Assembly: GCA_016185365.1 (NCBI GenBank)
Contig: JACPNP010000002.1
Location: forward strand, 1 to 50,372
From: Terriglobales bacterium
Lineage (GTDB): Bacteria; Acidobacteriota; Terriglobia; Terriglobales; Acidobacteriaceae
Direction of reading: 5' to 3'
Length of the DNA: 50,372 bases
The first letter of the stretch is position 1. Each line of letters starts with the position of its first letter. The position numbers were made by a program, and so were the translations under genes. Below, one piece after another: positions 18,913 through 27,290 of the stretch. The notes beneath the pieces were generated by a model. That model did no database searches. It saw nothing but the letters and a program-made list of their open reading frames with translations, and was not told the origin of the DNA.

Positions 18913-19224
18913 ATGAACAAGAAGCTGTTGTTTATCGCTCTCATCGCGATGCTGCTGGCTACGCCGGCCTTCGCACAGACGGGTGACGCCGCCAAAGCGG
19001 CCCCCGGCATCGGGAACTGGAGCCTGGCTGCGATCGGCCTGGGCATCGCCGCAGGTCTCTGCGGCCTTGGCCAGGGCAAGGTCGGCGCCGCCGCTCTGGA
19101 AGGCATCGCCCGCAACCCGGGCGCGCAAGCCAAGATCTTCACTCCGATGATCCTTGGCCTGGCCTTCATCGAATCACTCACGCTGTTCGTGTGGGTCATG
19201 CTCTTCCTCTACGCAAGCAAGTAA
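18913..19224 (+). CDS. atpE: ATP synthase F0 subunit c with N-terminal extension
   Basis: A 103-residue protein, longer than the usual 75-85. The first 21 residues look like a signal peptide ending in PAFA. The mature hairpin then has GLGQGKVGAAALEGIARNPG with the RNP loop and the ion-binding Glu87 in LAFIESLTLF. Gln54 and Glu87-Ser88 match part of the Na+ site of Na+-ATPases, but the Thr and Tyr positions are Leu and Phe, so the coupling ion is open. AAGGAG is at 18900-18905. A terminator follows, and no atpF or F1 genes come next. Confidence 0.95.
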   Translation: MNKKLLFIALIAMLLATPAFAQTGDAAKAAPGIGNWSLAAIGLGIAAGLCGLGQGKVGAAALEGIARNPGAQAKIFTPMILGLAFIESLTLFVWVMLFLYASK

Positions 19225-19248
19225 AGGATCCACGCAACAGGATCCACG

Positions 19249-19282
19249 CGCCTCCGCCTTATGGCGGGGGCGTTGCTTTTTT
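19249..19282 (+). terminator. Intrinsic terminator after atpE
   Basis: CGCCTCCGCC and GGCGGGGGCG pair (one G-T wobble) across a TTAT loop, followed by GTTGC and a run of six T. It separates the F0 genes from the ABC-transporter genes. Confidence 0.85.
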
Positions 19283-19304
19283 GCCATCATGTAGAATCCA
19301 GCCC

Positions 19305-20222
19305 ATGGACGCCGCGCTCAGCTTCCAGGACCTGACCAAGGACTACCGCAAGTGGCCCTGGAGCAAACCGTTCCGCGCACTGGATGGATTCACCCTCAAT
19401 GTCAATCGCGGCGAGATCTTCGGCTTCCTTGGCCCCAACGGTTCCGGCAAGACCACCTCCATCCACATCGCGCTCGGGCTCACCCGCGCCACGCGGGGCA
19501 GCGGGACGATGCTCGGCCAGCCCTTCGGCCACGTGCCCACGCGCCGGCGCATCGGCTTCCTGGCGGAGAATGTCGCCTACCACCACATCACCGCATCCAA
19601 GCTGGTCAAGCTGCACGGCGCGCTCAATGGCGTGCCCGGTCCGCTGTTAAGAGATAGGACGAAAGAGTTGCTGCAAGCGGTTGACTTGGAAGAAGTTACT
19701 GACAAGCCGACACAGAAATTTTCCCGCGGCATGGTGCAGCGCGTCGGCCTTGCCATTGCCATGATCAACGACCCGGAGCTGCTTGTGCTGGACGAACCCA
19801 CCTCCGCGCTCGACCCCGCCGCGCGTGTACAGGTCCGCGAGCTGTTGCTCGAAGCCCGGCGGCAGGGGAAGACAATTTTTCTCAGCTCGCACCTGCTCTC
19901 CGAGATCGAGCTGATCTGCGACCGCATCGGCATCCTGCACCGCGGACGCCTGATCCGCCTGGGCACGATCAGCGAATTGCTGGAAGAGCGCGACCGCTTC
20001 GAGATCCGCGCTCGCAATCTTGCGGGCGGTCCGCCGGAAGGCGCCGTCGCAGAAAACGGCTTTGTCACATGGACTGTGCCCGCGGCGGCGCAACGCGCGG
20101 CCATCGAACGCGTCTGGGCCGCGGGAGGGGAATTGATCAGCGTCACGCCTTCGCGCAAGAACCTGGAGCAGGTGTTCCTCGAATTGACCGGCAAGGACAG
20201 TACTGGAGGACCGCAGGCGTGA
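19305..20222 (+). CDS. ABC transporter ATP-binding protein (exporter type)
   Basis: A 305-residue protein started at MDAALSFQDLTKDY; further upstream the frame overlaps atpE and the terminator. Walker A is GPNGSGKTT, the signature FSRGMVQRVGLAIAM, and Walker B plus D-loop LLVLDEPTSALDP; the switch histidine is in SSHLL. The ~85-residue C-terminal tail after the core is typical of CcmA/NatA-like ATPases of ABC-2 exporters. It overlaps the permease gene by 4 bp, and the two form one transporter. The substrate is unknown. Confidence 0.93.
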   Translation: MDAALSFQDLTKDYRKWPWSKPFRALDGFTLNVNRGEIFGFLGPNGSGKTTSIHIALGLTRATRGSGTMLGQPFGHVPTRRRIGFLAENVAYHHITASKLVKLHGALNGVPGPLLRDRTKELLQAVDLEEVTDKPTQKFSRGMVQRVGLAIAMINDPELLVLDEPTSALDPAARVQVRELLLEARRQGKTIFLSSHLLSEIELICDRIGILHRGRLIRLGTISELLEERDRFEIRARNLAGGPPEGAVAENGFVTWTVPAAAQRAAIERVWAAGGELISVTPSRKNLEQVFLELTGKDSTGGPQA

Positions 20223-20929
20223 GGGCCATCCTCTACATCGCGTTCAGTTTCTTCCGCCAGCAGAAACTGGTGGTGTTGGTGCTGCTCGCTTTCACTTTGG
20301 TCTTGCTTGGCGTGTTCCTCTCCGAATCGGCGAACAACCCGGCCAAGACCGAACTCGCCATCCCTTACTTGCAATTGATCGGATACGGCATCTTCATGCC
20401 ATTCCTGCTCTGCACGCAGATGATGTATCTCGAGCGCAAGACCCGCCGCATCCTGGGTATCCTGTCGAAGGGGATCTATCGCTGGCAGTACATCACGGGG
20501 CTTTGGCTGGCCGGCATGTTCGTCTCAGCCACACAGTTGACGGGCCTTGGTCTGGCGATGCAACTCGCGGCGGTGTGGCGAGGCTGGGAGTTCCACATCT
20601 GGCCCGCGCTGGGCGCGGCGTTTGTGGCTGCGGCGCTGGCTGGGGCCGTGGCTGTGACCTTCGGCTGCTTCCTGCATCCGATGGTGGCCACATTCCTCGC
20701 GGGCGGATTGCTCGCAGTCCCGTACTGGCTCTCGTCGCGCAGCGTGGGAGGATTCGACATGCTGCTGCCGGTCGTTCCCATCTTCCGCACCATCATGCGC
20801 TCCGCGCTGCTGCATCCCTGGGGTGGCGATCCGTGGTTGCTGGTTGTGGCTCTGGCCCAGGCGGCGCTGTTGTTGTATCTCGCCAGCTTGCTCTTCGCGC
20901 GCATTGATGTCACGTCGGCAGTGGAATGA
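20219..20929 (+). CDS. ABC transporter permease (ABC-2 like)
   Basis: About 236 residues from a GTG at 20219 that overlaps the ATPase stop (GTGA). There are about six hydrophobic segments, with an N-terminal LYIAFSFFRQQK amphipathic helix and a long loop LERKTRRILGILSKGIYRWQ between early helices. It should form the membrane part of the transporter encoded upstream. No substrate clue is visible. Confidence 0.82.
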   Translation: MRAILYIAFSFFRQQKLVVLVLLAFTLVLLGVFLSESANNPAKTELAIPYLQLIGYGIFMPFLLCTQMMYLERKTRRILGILSKGIYRWQYITGLWLAGMFVSATQLTGLGLAMQLAAVWRGWEFHIWPALGAAFVAAALAGAVAVTFGCFLHPMVATFLAGGLLAVPYWLSSRSVGGFDMLLPVVPIFRTIMRSALLHPWGGDPWLLVVALAQAALLLYLASLLFARIDVTSAVE

Positions 20930-20950
20930 CCCGACTCAGGCCATTCGGCC

Positions 20951-21320
20951 AGTCAGGGCGCGGGTTTACCCGCGCCGATCGAAGGCAATTCAGTGAAGGG
21001 GGATGGCTTTAGCCATCCCGCTACTGCCACTAGCGATTCGAGCCCCGTAGGGGCGACACAATCAGCCGCTCGGAATTTCGCCGAATCTCCGGCCAGTCAG
21101 GGCGCGGGTTTACCCGCGCCGAAAGTCGCACCCCCAAATAATCCTCTGGTGGGCTTTAGCCCGCCACCATGAGCATGGGGCCCTTCCGATTTGCCAACAC
21201 ACCTTGATCGTAAAGGGAGCTATCGGCCGCGGGCCACTAAGAAAGTCAGGGCGCGGGTTTACCCGCGCCGAAAGTCGCACCACAAAATAATCCTCTGGTG
21301 GGCTTTAGCCCGCCACCATG
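20951..21320. repeat. Array of REP-like hairpins in the 403-bp gap between the ABC genes and nuoN
   Basis: The spacer holds no gene. A 28-bp block with a perfect hairpin (GGCGCGGG-TTTA-CCCGCGCC) occurs at 20951-20978, 21095-21122 and 21244-21271. The latter two are parts of 77-bp near-identical units (21095-21171 and 21244-21320) that also hold GGTGGGC-TTTA-GCCCGCC. A different hairpin with the same loop, GGGATGGC-TTTA-GCCATCCC, lies at about 21001-21020. It sits between two convergent operons, where such elements may act as bidirectional terminators or mRNA stabilisers. Confidence 0.9.
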
Positions 21321-21332
21321 GTGGATCAAGCT

Positions 21333-22793
21333 TCAGTGGATCAGCAGAAGTTGCCGCGCGCCTTTGATCGCAAAGTCCAGCGTCGATTCCGGCAGGATGC
21401 CGAGATAAAGCGTCAGCCCGGCGGCGACCAGCAGGCCCGTGGCCACGCTCACCGGGACAGGCAGCAGCGGCGTCGACTCGTCGCCTTCCTTCATATACAT
21501 GACCACGATGAGCCGCAGGTAGTAATACGCGGCAATGGCGCTGTTAGCCACGCCGATCACCGTGAGCCAGATCATGTCGGACGCGAGCGCCGCCTTGAAG
21601 ACATAGAACTTGGCGAAGAAGCCGCCGGTCAGCGGGATGCCGATCAACGAAAGCATGAAAATGGTGAGCGTGGTGGCCAGGACCGGCGAACGGCGGCCGA
21701 GTCCGGCGAAATCGTCGATGGAGACGTAGCGCTCGCCCTCGCCCGCCTGGTAACTGGCCACGGCGAACGCGCCCACGTTCATGGCCGCATAGGTTGCCGT
21801 ATAGAAGATGGCCGCGGACACGCCCGCTTCCTTCTGCGCCGCGAAGGCCACCAGCACGTAGCCGGCGTGCGCGATCGAAGAATACGCCAGCATGCGCTTC
21901 ACGTTGTTCTGCATCAGCGCGCCGATGTTGCCCAGTGTCATGGAGAGCACGGCGGCCACCCAGATCAGCGGCATCCACCATTCGTTCAGGCTCCCGAAGG
22001 CGCCGAACAGGACGCGTAGCATCAGCGCGAACGCCGCGGCCTTCGGCCCGGTGGACATCAGCGCCACCACCGGGATGGGCGCGCCTTCGTAGACGTCCGG
22101 TGTCCACACATGAAAGGGAGCGGCGGAGATCTTGAACGCCATGCCCACGATCATCAGCGCCAGCGCCATCACCGTGAGCCCGGTGGTGCTGCCTTCGGCC
22201 AGCTTCGCGGCGATGGCCGGGATATTGGTGGTGCCGGTCGCGCCGTAGATCAGGGCCACGCCATAGAGGAAGAACGCCGTGGCGAATGAGCCCAGCAGGA
22301 AATACTTGAGTGAGGACTCCGCGCTCGCCGCCGAGCGCAGCCGGAATCCGGCCAGAACATACGTGGCGATGGAACTGATCTCCAGTGCGATGAACAGCAT
22401 GAGCAGTTCGCGCGCCGAGGTCATCAGGCACATGCCCACGGTGCCGAACAGCAGCAGGGCATAGTACTCACCCGCGCGGATGCGCTGTTGTTCCAGGTAA
22501 TCCAGCGAAGAGAGCGTCACCACCGCCGTGATGGCGATGATCACAAAGTGGAAGAACACGCTGAAGTCGTCCACCTGGATCACGCGGAAGTAGCTGGCGC
22601 CCGGCGACGAGCGCTGCATCGCGGTGGCGAACAGGGCCGCCACCGTGCCCGCCAGGGCCAGATAGCCCAGCGGCCGGCGGTTGGACTTCGCGCCCAGGAA
22701 CGGGTCCGCCAGCATCACCACGATGCCTGCCACGGAGAGGATCAACTCCGGCAGGATGGCGATCGATTGGATCTCGTTGGTCGTCGGATTCAT
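21333..22793 (-). CDS. nuoN: NADH-quinone oxidoreductase subunit N
   Basis: A 486-residue antiporter-like membrane subunit of complex I with about 14 hydrophobic helices. Family blocks include SSIATYVLAGF, the proton-channel segment FKISAAPFHVWTPDVYEGAP and YSSIAHAGYVL. It is the last gene of the reverse-strand nuo operon and begins 10 bp after nuoM. NuoN is one of three Mrp-type subunits that pump protons in the inner membrane. Confidence 0.97.
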   Translation of the reverse strand: MNPTTNEIQSIAILPELILSVAGIVVMLADPFLGAKSNRRPLGYLALAGTVAALFATAMQRSSPGASYFRVIQVDDFSVFFHFVIIAITAVVTLSSLDYLEQQRIRAGEYYALLLFGTVGMCLMTSARELLMLFIALEISSIATYVLAGFRLRSAASAESSLKYFLLGSFATAFFLYGVALIYGATGTTNIPAIAAKLAEGSTTGLTVMALALMIVGMAFKISAAPFHVWTPDVYEGAPIPVVALMSTGPKAAAFALMLRVLFGAFGSLNEWWMPLIWVAAVLSMTLGNIGALMQNNVKRMLAYSSIAHAGYVLVAFAAQKEAGVSAAIFYTATYAAMNVGAFAVASYQAGEGERYVSIDDFAGLGRRSPVLATTLTIFMLSLIGIPLTGGFFAKFYVFKAALASDMIWLTVIGVANSAIAAYYYLRLIVVMYMKEGDESTPLLPVPVSVATGLLVAAGLTLYLGILPESTLDFAIKGARQLLLIH

Positions 22794-22803
22794 CGTTGTC
22801 CGT

Positions 22804-24363
22804 TCACTTCCGCGTGGACTCCACCTTCACGTATTGCGATGTCGGGTCATTCAGTTTCCGGGCCGACGGGTCGATCGACTTCATCCAGTAGGGCGAGGCC
22901 AGCCCCATCACGATGGCCATGACCACCAGCGGGACCAGCGCCAGCCGCTCCCGGAAGGTGATGTCCGGCAGCGTGCGGTTGGCCTCCTGCCTGATCTCGC
23001 CATAGAACGCGCGTTGCACCATCCACAGCATGTAGGCCGCGCTCAGGATCACGCCCGACGTGGCCAGGACCGCATAGATCGGCTTGGCCTGGAACGCGCC
23101 GGTCAGGATCAGGAACTCGCCGATAAAGCCGTTGAGCAGCGGCAGCCCGATCGAACTCAGGGTGATGATCAGGAACAGCGTGCTGTACACCGGCATCGGT
23201 GTGGCCACGCCGCCATATTCGTTGATCTCATAGGTCTGCCGCCGGTCGTACAGATAACCCAGCATCATGAACAGCGCGCCGGTGGAGACACCGTGATTCA
23301 GCATCTGGTAGACCGCGCCGTCCGCCCCGGCGGCGGTAAAGCTGAAGATGCCCAGGGTCACAAAGCCTAGGTGGCTGACCGAGGAATACGCAACCAGCTT
23401 CTTCAAGTTGGGCTGCACCATCGCCACCAGCGCGCCATAGATGATTCCGATGATGCTCAACGCGATGATCCAGCTGGCGTTGGCGCGTGACTCCTCCGGC
23501 AGCAGGCCCAGGTTGAAGCGCATCAGGCCGTAGGTGCCCATCTTGAGCAGAACCCCGGCCAGCAAGATGGAGCCCGCCGTGGGCGCTTCCACGTGGGCGT
23601 CCGGCAACCAGGTATGGAACGGGAACAGCGGCACTTTGACCGCAAAGGCGAAGAAGAAGCCCAGGAACAGCCAGGGCGCGGCTTCCTCCAGGCCTTTGAC
23701 CTGGCCCGTCAGCAGCGCTTGCTGGATGGCGAAGTAATCGAACGTGCCCACTTTCACGTACAGCCAGATGATCGCCGCCAGCATGAAGACGGATGCCACC
23801 ATCGTGTACAGAAAGAATTTGACGGCCGCGTAGATGCGCCGGCCATGACCATACATGCCGATGAGCAGCGCCATTGGGATCAGCGTCGCCTCCCAGAACA
23901 CGTAGAACAGGAACAGGTCCAGGGCCAGGAAGACGCCGATCATCGCCGTCTCCAGGAACAGCATCAAGACCATGAACTCTTTCATCCGTCCATGGACCGA
24001 GTTCCACGAGCTGATGATCGAGACCGGCACCAGGAACGCCGTCAGCACCACCAGCCACATGGAGACGCCGTCCACGCCCAGGTGGTAATCGATCTTTGGG
24101 GAGTTGATCCAGGCGGCATGTACGTCATACTTCGCCTGGAAACCGTGCTGGCTGTGGTCCCAGTTGGCGGGCAGGTGCAGGGAACCGGCGAACACCACCA
24201 GCGAAATGATCAGCGCCGCCCACTTGATGGTGTTGTCACTGGAAAATGTCTCATGGCCATGTTCTTCGTGGCGCCGGCCGCGCGGGAAAAACATCAGTAG
24301 CAGCGCGCCGGCGGCCGGCAGGAAGGTGACGAGGGTGAGGATCCAGCGATCGATCGCCATCAC
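22804..24363 (-). CDS. nuoM: NADH-quinone oxidoreductase subunit M
   Basis: A 519-residue complex I membrane subunit. It shows the proton-pumping module VKVPLFPFHTWLPDAHVEAP, the YSSVSHLGFV helix and FYVFWEATLIPMALLIG. Its ATG overlaps the nuoL stop by 4 bp (ATGA), indicating coupled translation. Its length fits the family (~500). A charged ~25-residue insertion, RGRRHEEHGHETFSSDN, follows the first helix. Confidence 0.97.
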   Translation of the reverse strand: MMAIDRWILTLVTFLPAAGALLLMFFPRGRRHEEHGHETFSSDNTIKWAALIISLVVFAGSLHLPANWDHSQHGFQAKYDVHAAWINSPKIDYHLGVDGVSMWLVVLTAFLVPVSIISSWNSVHGRMKEFMVLMLFLETAMIGVFLALDLFLFYVFWEATLIPMALLIGMYGHGRRIYAAVKFFLYTMVASVFMLAAIIWLYVKVGTFDYFAIQQALLTGQVKGLEEAAPWLFLGFFFAFAVKVPLFPFHTWLPDAHVEAPTAGSILLAGVLLKMGTYGLMRFNLGLLPEESRANASWIIALSIIGIIYGALVAMVQPNLKKLVAYSSVSHLGFVTLGIFSFTAAGADGAVYQMLNHGVSTGALFMMLGYLYDRRQTYEINEYGGVATPMPVYSTLFLIITLSSIGLPLLNGFIGEFLILTGAFQAKPIYAVLATSGVILSAAYMLWMVQRAFYGEIRQEANRTLPDITFRERLALVPLVVMAIVMGLASPYWMKSIDPSARKLNDPTSQYVKVESTRK

Positions 24364-26480
24364 TGCACCCCCATATAGATCATGTAAGCCAGCACCGCGG
24401 CGGCGCCCAGGGCCACCCAGACGGCGTAGCTGCGGATGTTGCCGGACTGCATGCGCCGCAGCCGGTCCGAAAGGAACTTGGCGGATGTCCCCGCTCCGTT
24501 CACCGCCCCATCGATCACGCCGACGTCCATGCCCTTCCAGAGCACATCGGTGGAGCCGTCCACGATGGGGTCGACCACCGCGGCCTGATAGGCCTCATCC
24601 ACGTAATACTTGTTGTAGACCGCCTTGTAGGACCCGCCGAGCGACTCGGCGATGCGGGCCGGCAGCTCGGGCCGCCGTACATAGAGCAGATACGCCAGGC
24701 CCAAGCCCATCAGCGCGATCGCGACCGAGAGATAGGCCAACTGGTGTTCCAGCTCTTCGTTCCCGTGTTCGCCGGCGCCGTTCGGCGCGGCATGAGATGG
24801 GACCGCGAGTGCGGTTTCGTCGTGTGACTCGACCGCACCGGTTTGTGGTGCGCCTCCCGCCGGCATATGCGCGGCAGGCTCCGCCTTGTGCTCGAACACC
24901 GGCGACAGGAACGCGTCGAATTTATTCTCGCCGCTGAATACCGCCGGTTTCCAGTACCAACCGCCGACGATGGAGAGCGCTGCCAGGATGACCAATGGCG
25001 CCAGCATCACCCAGGGGCTCTCATGGATCTCGTGGTGGTCGTGTCCGTGACCATCTTCTTCATGTCCGTGCGCAGCTTCGCGGCGTTCGCCCAGGAACGT
25101 CATGAACAGCATGCGGAACATATAGAACGAGGTCATCAGCGCGGTGATGATGCCGATGAGCCACAGCGCCCAGTGTCCGTGCGGGCTGCTATATGCCTTC
25201 CACAGGATCTCGTCCTTGCTGAAGAATCCGGCGAAGGGCGGGATGCCGGCGATGGCGATCGTTCCCACCAGCATCACGGCAAACGTGATGGGCAGCTTCT
25301 TGCGCAGACCGCCCATGTTGCGCATGTCCTGCTCGTGATGGAGCGAGTGGATCACCGCGCCCGCGGAGAGGAAGAGCAGGGCCTTGAAGAACGCGTGCGT
25401 CATCAGGTGGAAGATGGCCGCGGAATAGGCGGCCACGCCGCAGGCCATGAACATGTAACCGAGTTGCGAGACCGTGGAATAGGCGAGCACGCGTTTGATG
25501 TCGAACTGGGTGATGCCGATCGAAGCGGCAAAGATAGCGGTCACCGCCCCGATCACCGCCACCGCCGCCTGCGCCGCCGGGGCATGGTCAAAGATGATCG
25601 AGCTGCGCGCCACCATGTAGATGCCCGCCGTGACCATGGTCGCGGCGTGGATCAGCGCGGAGACCGGTGTTGGGCCTTCCATCGCGTCCGGCAGCCAGGT
25701 GTAGAGCGGGATCTGTGCCGATTTACCGGTCGCCCCGAACATCATGCAGAACGCGATGATGGTCAGGGTGAGGGAGCCCGCCGTGCCGATGGCGAACATC
25801 TCCGGGTGGCCGGCGATGCTGGAGAAAATGTGCGTAAAGTCCAGCACATTCACTGCGCCCACAGGATTTACTTCGGTGCCGGAAGCGGCGCCAAACGTTT
25901 TGATCAACAGGAACATTCCCAGAAGGAAAGCAAAGTCACCGATGCGGTTGACGATGAACGCCTTCTTGCCCGCCTGCGAAGCCGAGTGCTTCAGGAAATA
26001 GAAGCCGATCAGCAGATACGACGCCAGCCCCACGCCCTCCCAGCCCACGAACATCAGCAGGTAATTATTGGCCAGGATCAGCATCAGCATGAAGAACATG
26101 AACAGATTGAGGTAGGCAAAGAAGCGGTAATAGCCGCCCTCCTCCCACATGTACCCGGCCGAATAAATGTGGATGAGGAATCCGACACCCGTCACCACCA
26201 GCAGCATCACCAGGGACAGCTGGTCCAGATAAAAACCGAAGTCAACGGTGAAACTGCTGATCTGCACCCAGGCGCCGTGGGACTCGATGTACGGCAGTCC
26301 CAATCCGGAGAACTTCGAAGTGATCCAGAGCGCCTGCAGGAAAGCCAGCCCGGGGAAGATCCAGGCGATGGCGGTCACCATCCGCTTGGGGAAGCGTGCG
26401 CCAAACAGGCCATTGAGCGCGGCGCCGGCCAGCGGCAGCAGCGGGATCAGCCAGAGATTAAGGTTCGGGTTCTGGGTCAT
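24360..26480 (-). CDS. nuoL: NADH-quinone oxidoreductase subunit L
   Basis: A 706-residue subunit with the family's ~16 helices and the long lateral helix at the C-terminus. Landmarks are FVGWEGVGLASYLLIGFY, SAQIPLYTWLPDAMEGPTPV and YSTVSQLGYMF. It is longer than the E. coli protein (613) because of a His/Glu-rich loop (HGHEEDGHGHDHHEIHES) and a polar stretch before the last helices. The His-rich loop may bind metal, which is only a suggestion. It lies 2 bp after nuoK and overlaps nuoM. Confidence 0.97.
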   Translation of the reverse strand: MTQNPNLNLWLIPLLPLAGAALNGLFGARFPKRMVTAIAWIFPGLAFLQALWITSKFSGLGLPYIESHGAWVQISSFTVDFGFYLDQLSLVMLLVVTGVGFLIHIYSAGYMWEEGGYYRFFAYLNLFMFFMLMLILANNYLLMFVGWEGVGLASYLLIGFYFLKHSASQAGKKAFIVNRIGDFAFLLGMFLLIKTFGAASGTEVNPVGAVNVLDFTHIFSSIAGHPEMFAIGTAGSLTLTIIAFCMMFGATGKSAQIPLYTWLPDAMEGPTPVSALIHAATMVTAGIYMVARSSIIFDHAPAAQAAVAVIGAVTAIFAASIGITQFDIKRVLAYSTVSQLGYMFMACGVAAYSAAIFHLMTHAFFKALLFLSAGAVIHSLHHEQDMRNMGGLRKKLPITFAVMLVGTIAIAGIPPFAGFFSKDEILWKAYSSPHGHWALWLIGIITALMTSFYMFRMLFMTFLGERREAAHGHEEDGHGHDHHEIHESPWVMLAPLVILAALSIVGGWYWKPAVFSGENKFDAFLSPVFEHKAEPAAHMPAGGAPQTGAVESHDETALAVPSHAAPNGAGEHGNEELEHQLAYLSVAIALMGLGLAYLLYVRRPELPARIAESLGGSYKAVYNKYYVDEAYQAAVVDPIVDGSTDVLWKGMDVGVIDGAVNGAGTSAKFLSDRLRRMQSGNIRSYAVWVALGAAAVLAYMIYMGVQ

Positions 26481-26482
26481 GG

Positions 26483-26785
26483 TTACAGTTTCAACAGGTT
26501 CACGCGGTCCACGTTCAGGGTCTCCCGCGTGCGATAAATGGCGATGATGATGGCCAGGCCCACCGCGGCCTCAGCCGCGGCCACGACCATCACGAAGAAC
26601 ACGAATACATGTCCGCTCACGTCCTTGTGCATGTTGGCGAAGGCCACGAAACTCAGGTTCACGGCGTTGAGCATCAGCTCGATGGACATGAAAATGGTGA
26701 TGATGTTTCGTTTGAACAGGAACGCCGCCACGCCCAGCGTGAACAACACCGCGCTCAGCACCAGATAATAGGAGACCGGGACCAT
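26483..26785 (-). CDS. nuoK: NADH-quinone oxidoreductase subunit K
   Basis: A 100-residue, three-helix membrane subunit, the usual size. The conserved acidic residue lies in [19 protein letters not shown] and a second in [17 protein letters not shown]. It begins exactly where nuoJ ends. It forms part of the proton channel next to NuoJ and NuoN. Confidence 0.97.
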   Translation of the reverse strand: MVPVSYYLVLSAVLFTLGVAAFLFKRNIITIFMSIELMLNAVNLSFVAFANMHKDVSGHVFVFFVMVVAAAEAAVGLAIIIAIYRTRETLNVDRVNLLKL

Positions 26786-27283
26786 TCAGTGCTCCCTCCG
26801 CGCCAGCACCACGGCGCCCAGGATGGCGATCAGGATCAGGATGGAAGTCACTTCGAATGGCAACAGATACTCGCGGAACAGGGGCATGGCCACGTCATGC
26901 GTGGTCGAGGCCCAGGCGCCCAGGTGCACTTCCCGCAGCGTGGTGGAATTGCTGGTCAGTACATACACCACCATGCCCACGATGGCGGCCACCGCGGGCG
27001 CGCCGAACCACAGCGCCATACGGCTGCCGCGCGTGTGTTCCTCCTCACCCGCATTCAACAGCATGATGACGAAGACGAACAGCACCATGATGGCGCCGGC
27101 ATAGACGATCAACTGGATCATGGCCACGAACTCGGCGCCCAGCAGCAGATAAAGCAGCGCCAGCGATCCCATCACCACGATCAGCGAGAGCGCGCTGTGG
27201 ATGGGATGGCGCTGCAGCAGCAGGTTGATGGCGCCTGCCACGCACATCGCCGCGATGAGGAAAAACAGAGCTTGGTGCAGCAT
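26786..27283 (-). CDS. nuoJ: NADH-quinone oxidoreductase subunit J
   Basis: A 165-residue membrane subunit with five helices, including QRHPIHSALSLIVVMGSLAL and AEFVAMIQLIVYAGAIMVLF, the latter holding the pi-bulge region known from complex I structures. It starts only 7 bp after the nuoH stop, where nuoI is normally found; nuoI is absent. It is directly followed by nuoK. Confidence 0.96.
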   Translation of the reverse strand: MLHQALFFLIAAMCVAGAINLLLQRHPIHSALSLIVVMGSLALLYLLLGAEFVAMIQLIVYAGAIMVLFVFVIMLLNAGEEEHTRGSRMALWFGAPAVAAIVGMVVYVLTSNSTTLREVHLGAWASTTHDVAMPLFREYLLPFEVTSILILIAILGAVVLARREH

Positions 27284-27290
27284 AGCCGGG

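Noticed and set aside
20951..21320. Repeat units considered as a CRISPR array
   Set aside because: Spacers are not of equal length, the units contain two separate hairpins of different sequence, and no cas gene is near.
27284..27290. Hidden nuoI between nuoH and nuoJ, or nuoB between nuoA and nuoC
   Set aside because: The gaps are 7 bp and a 14-bp overlap; no frame could hold either gene.
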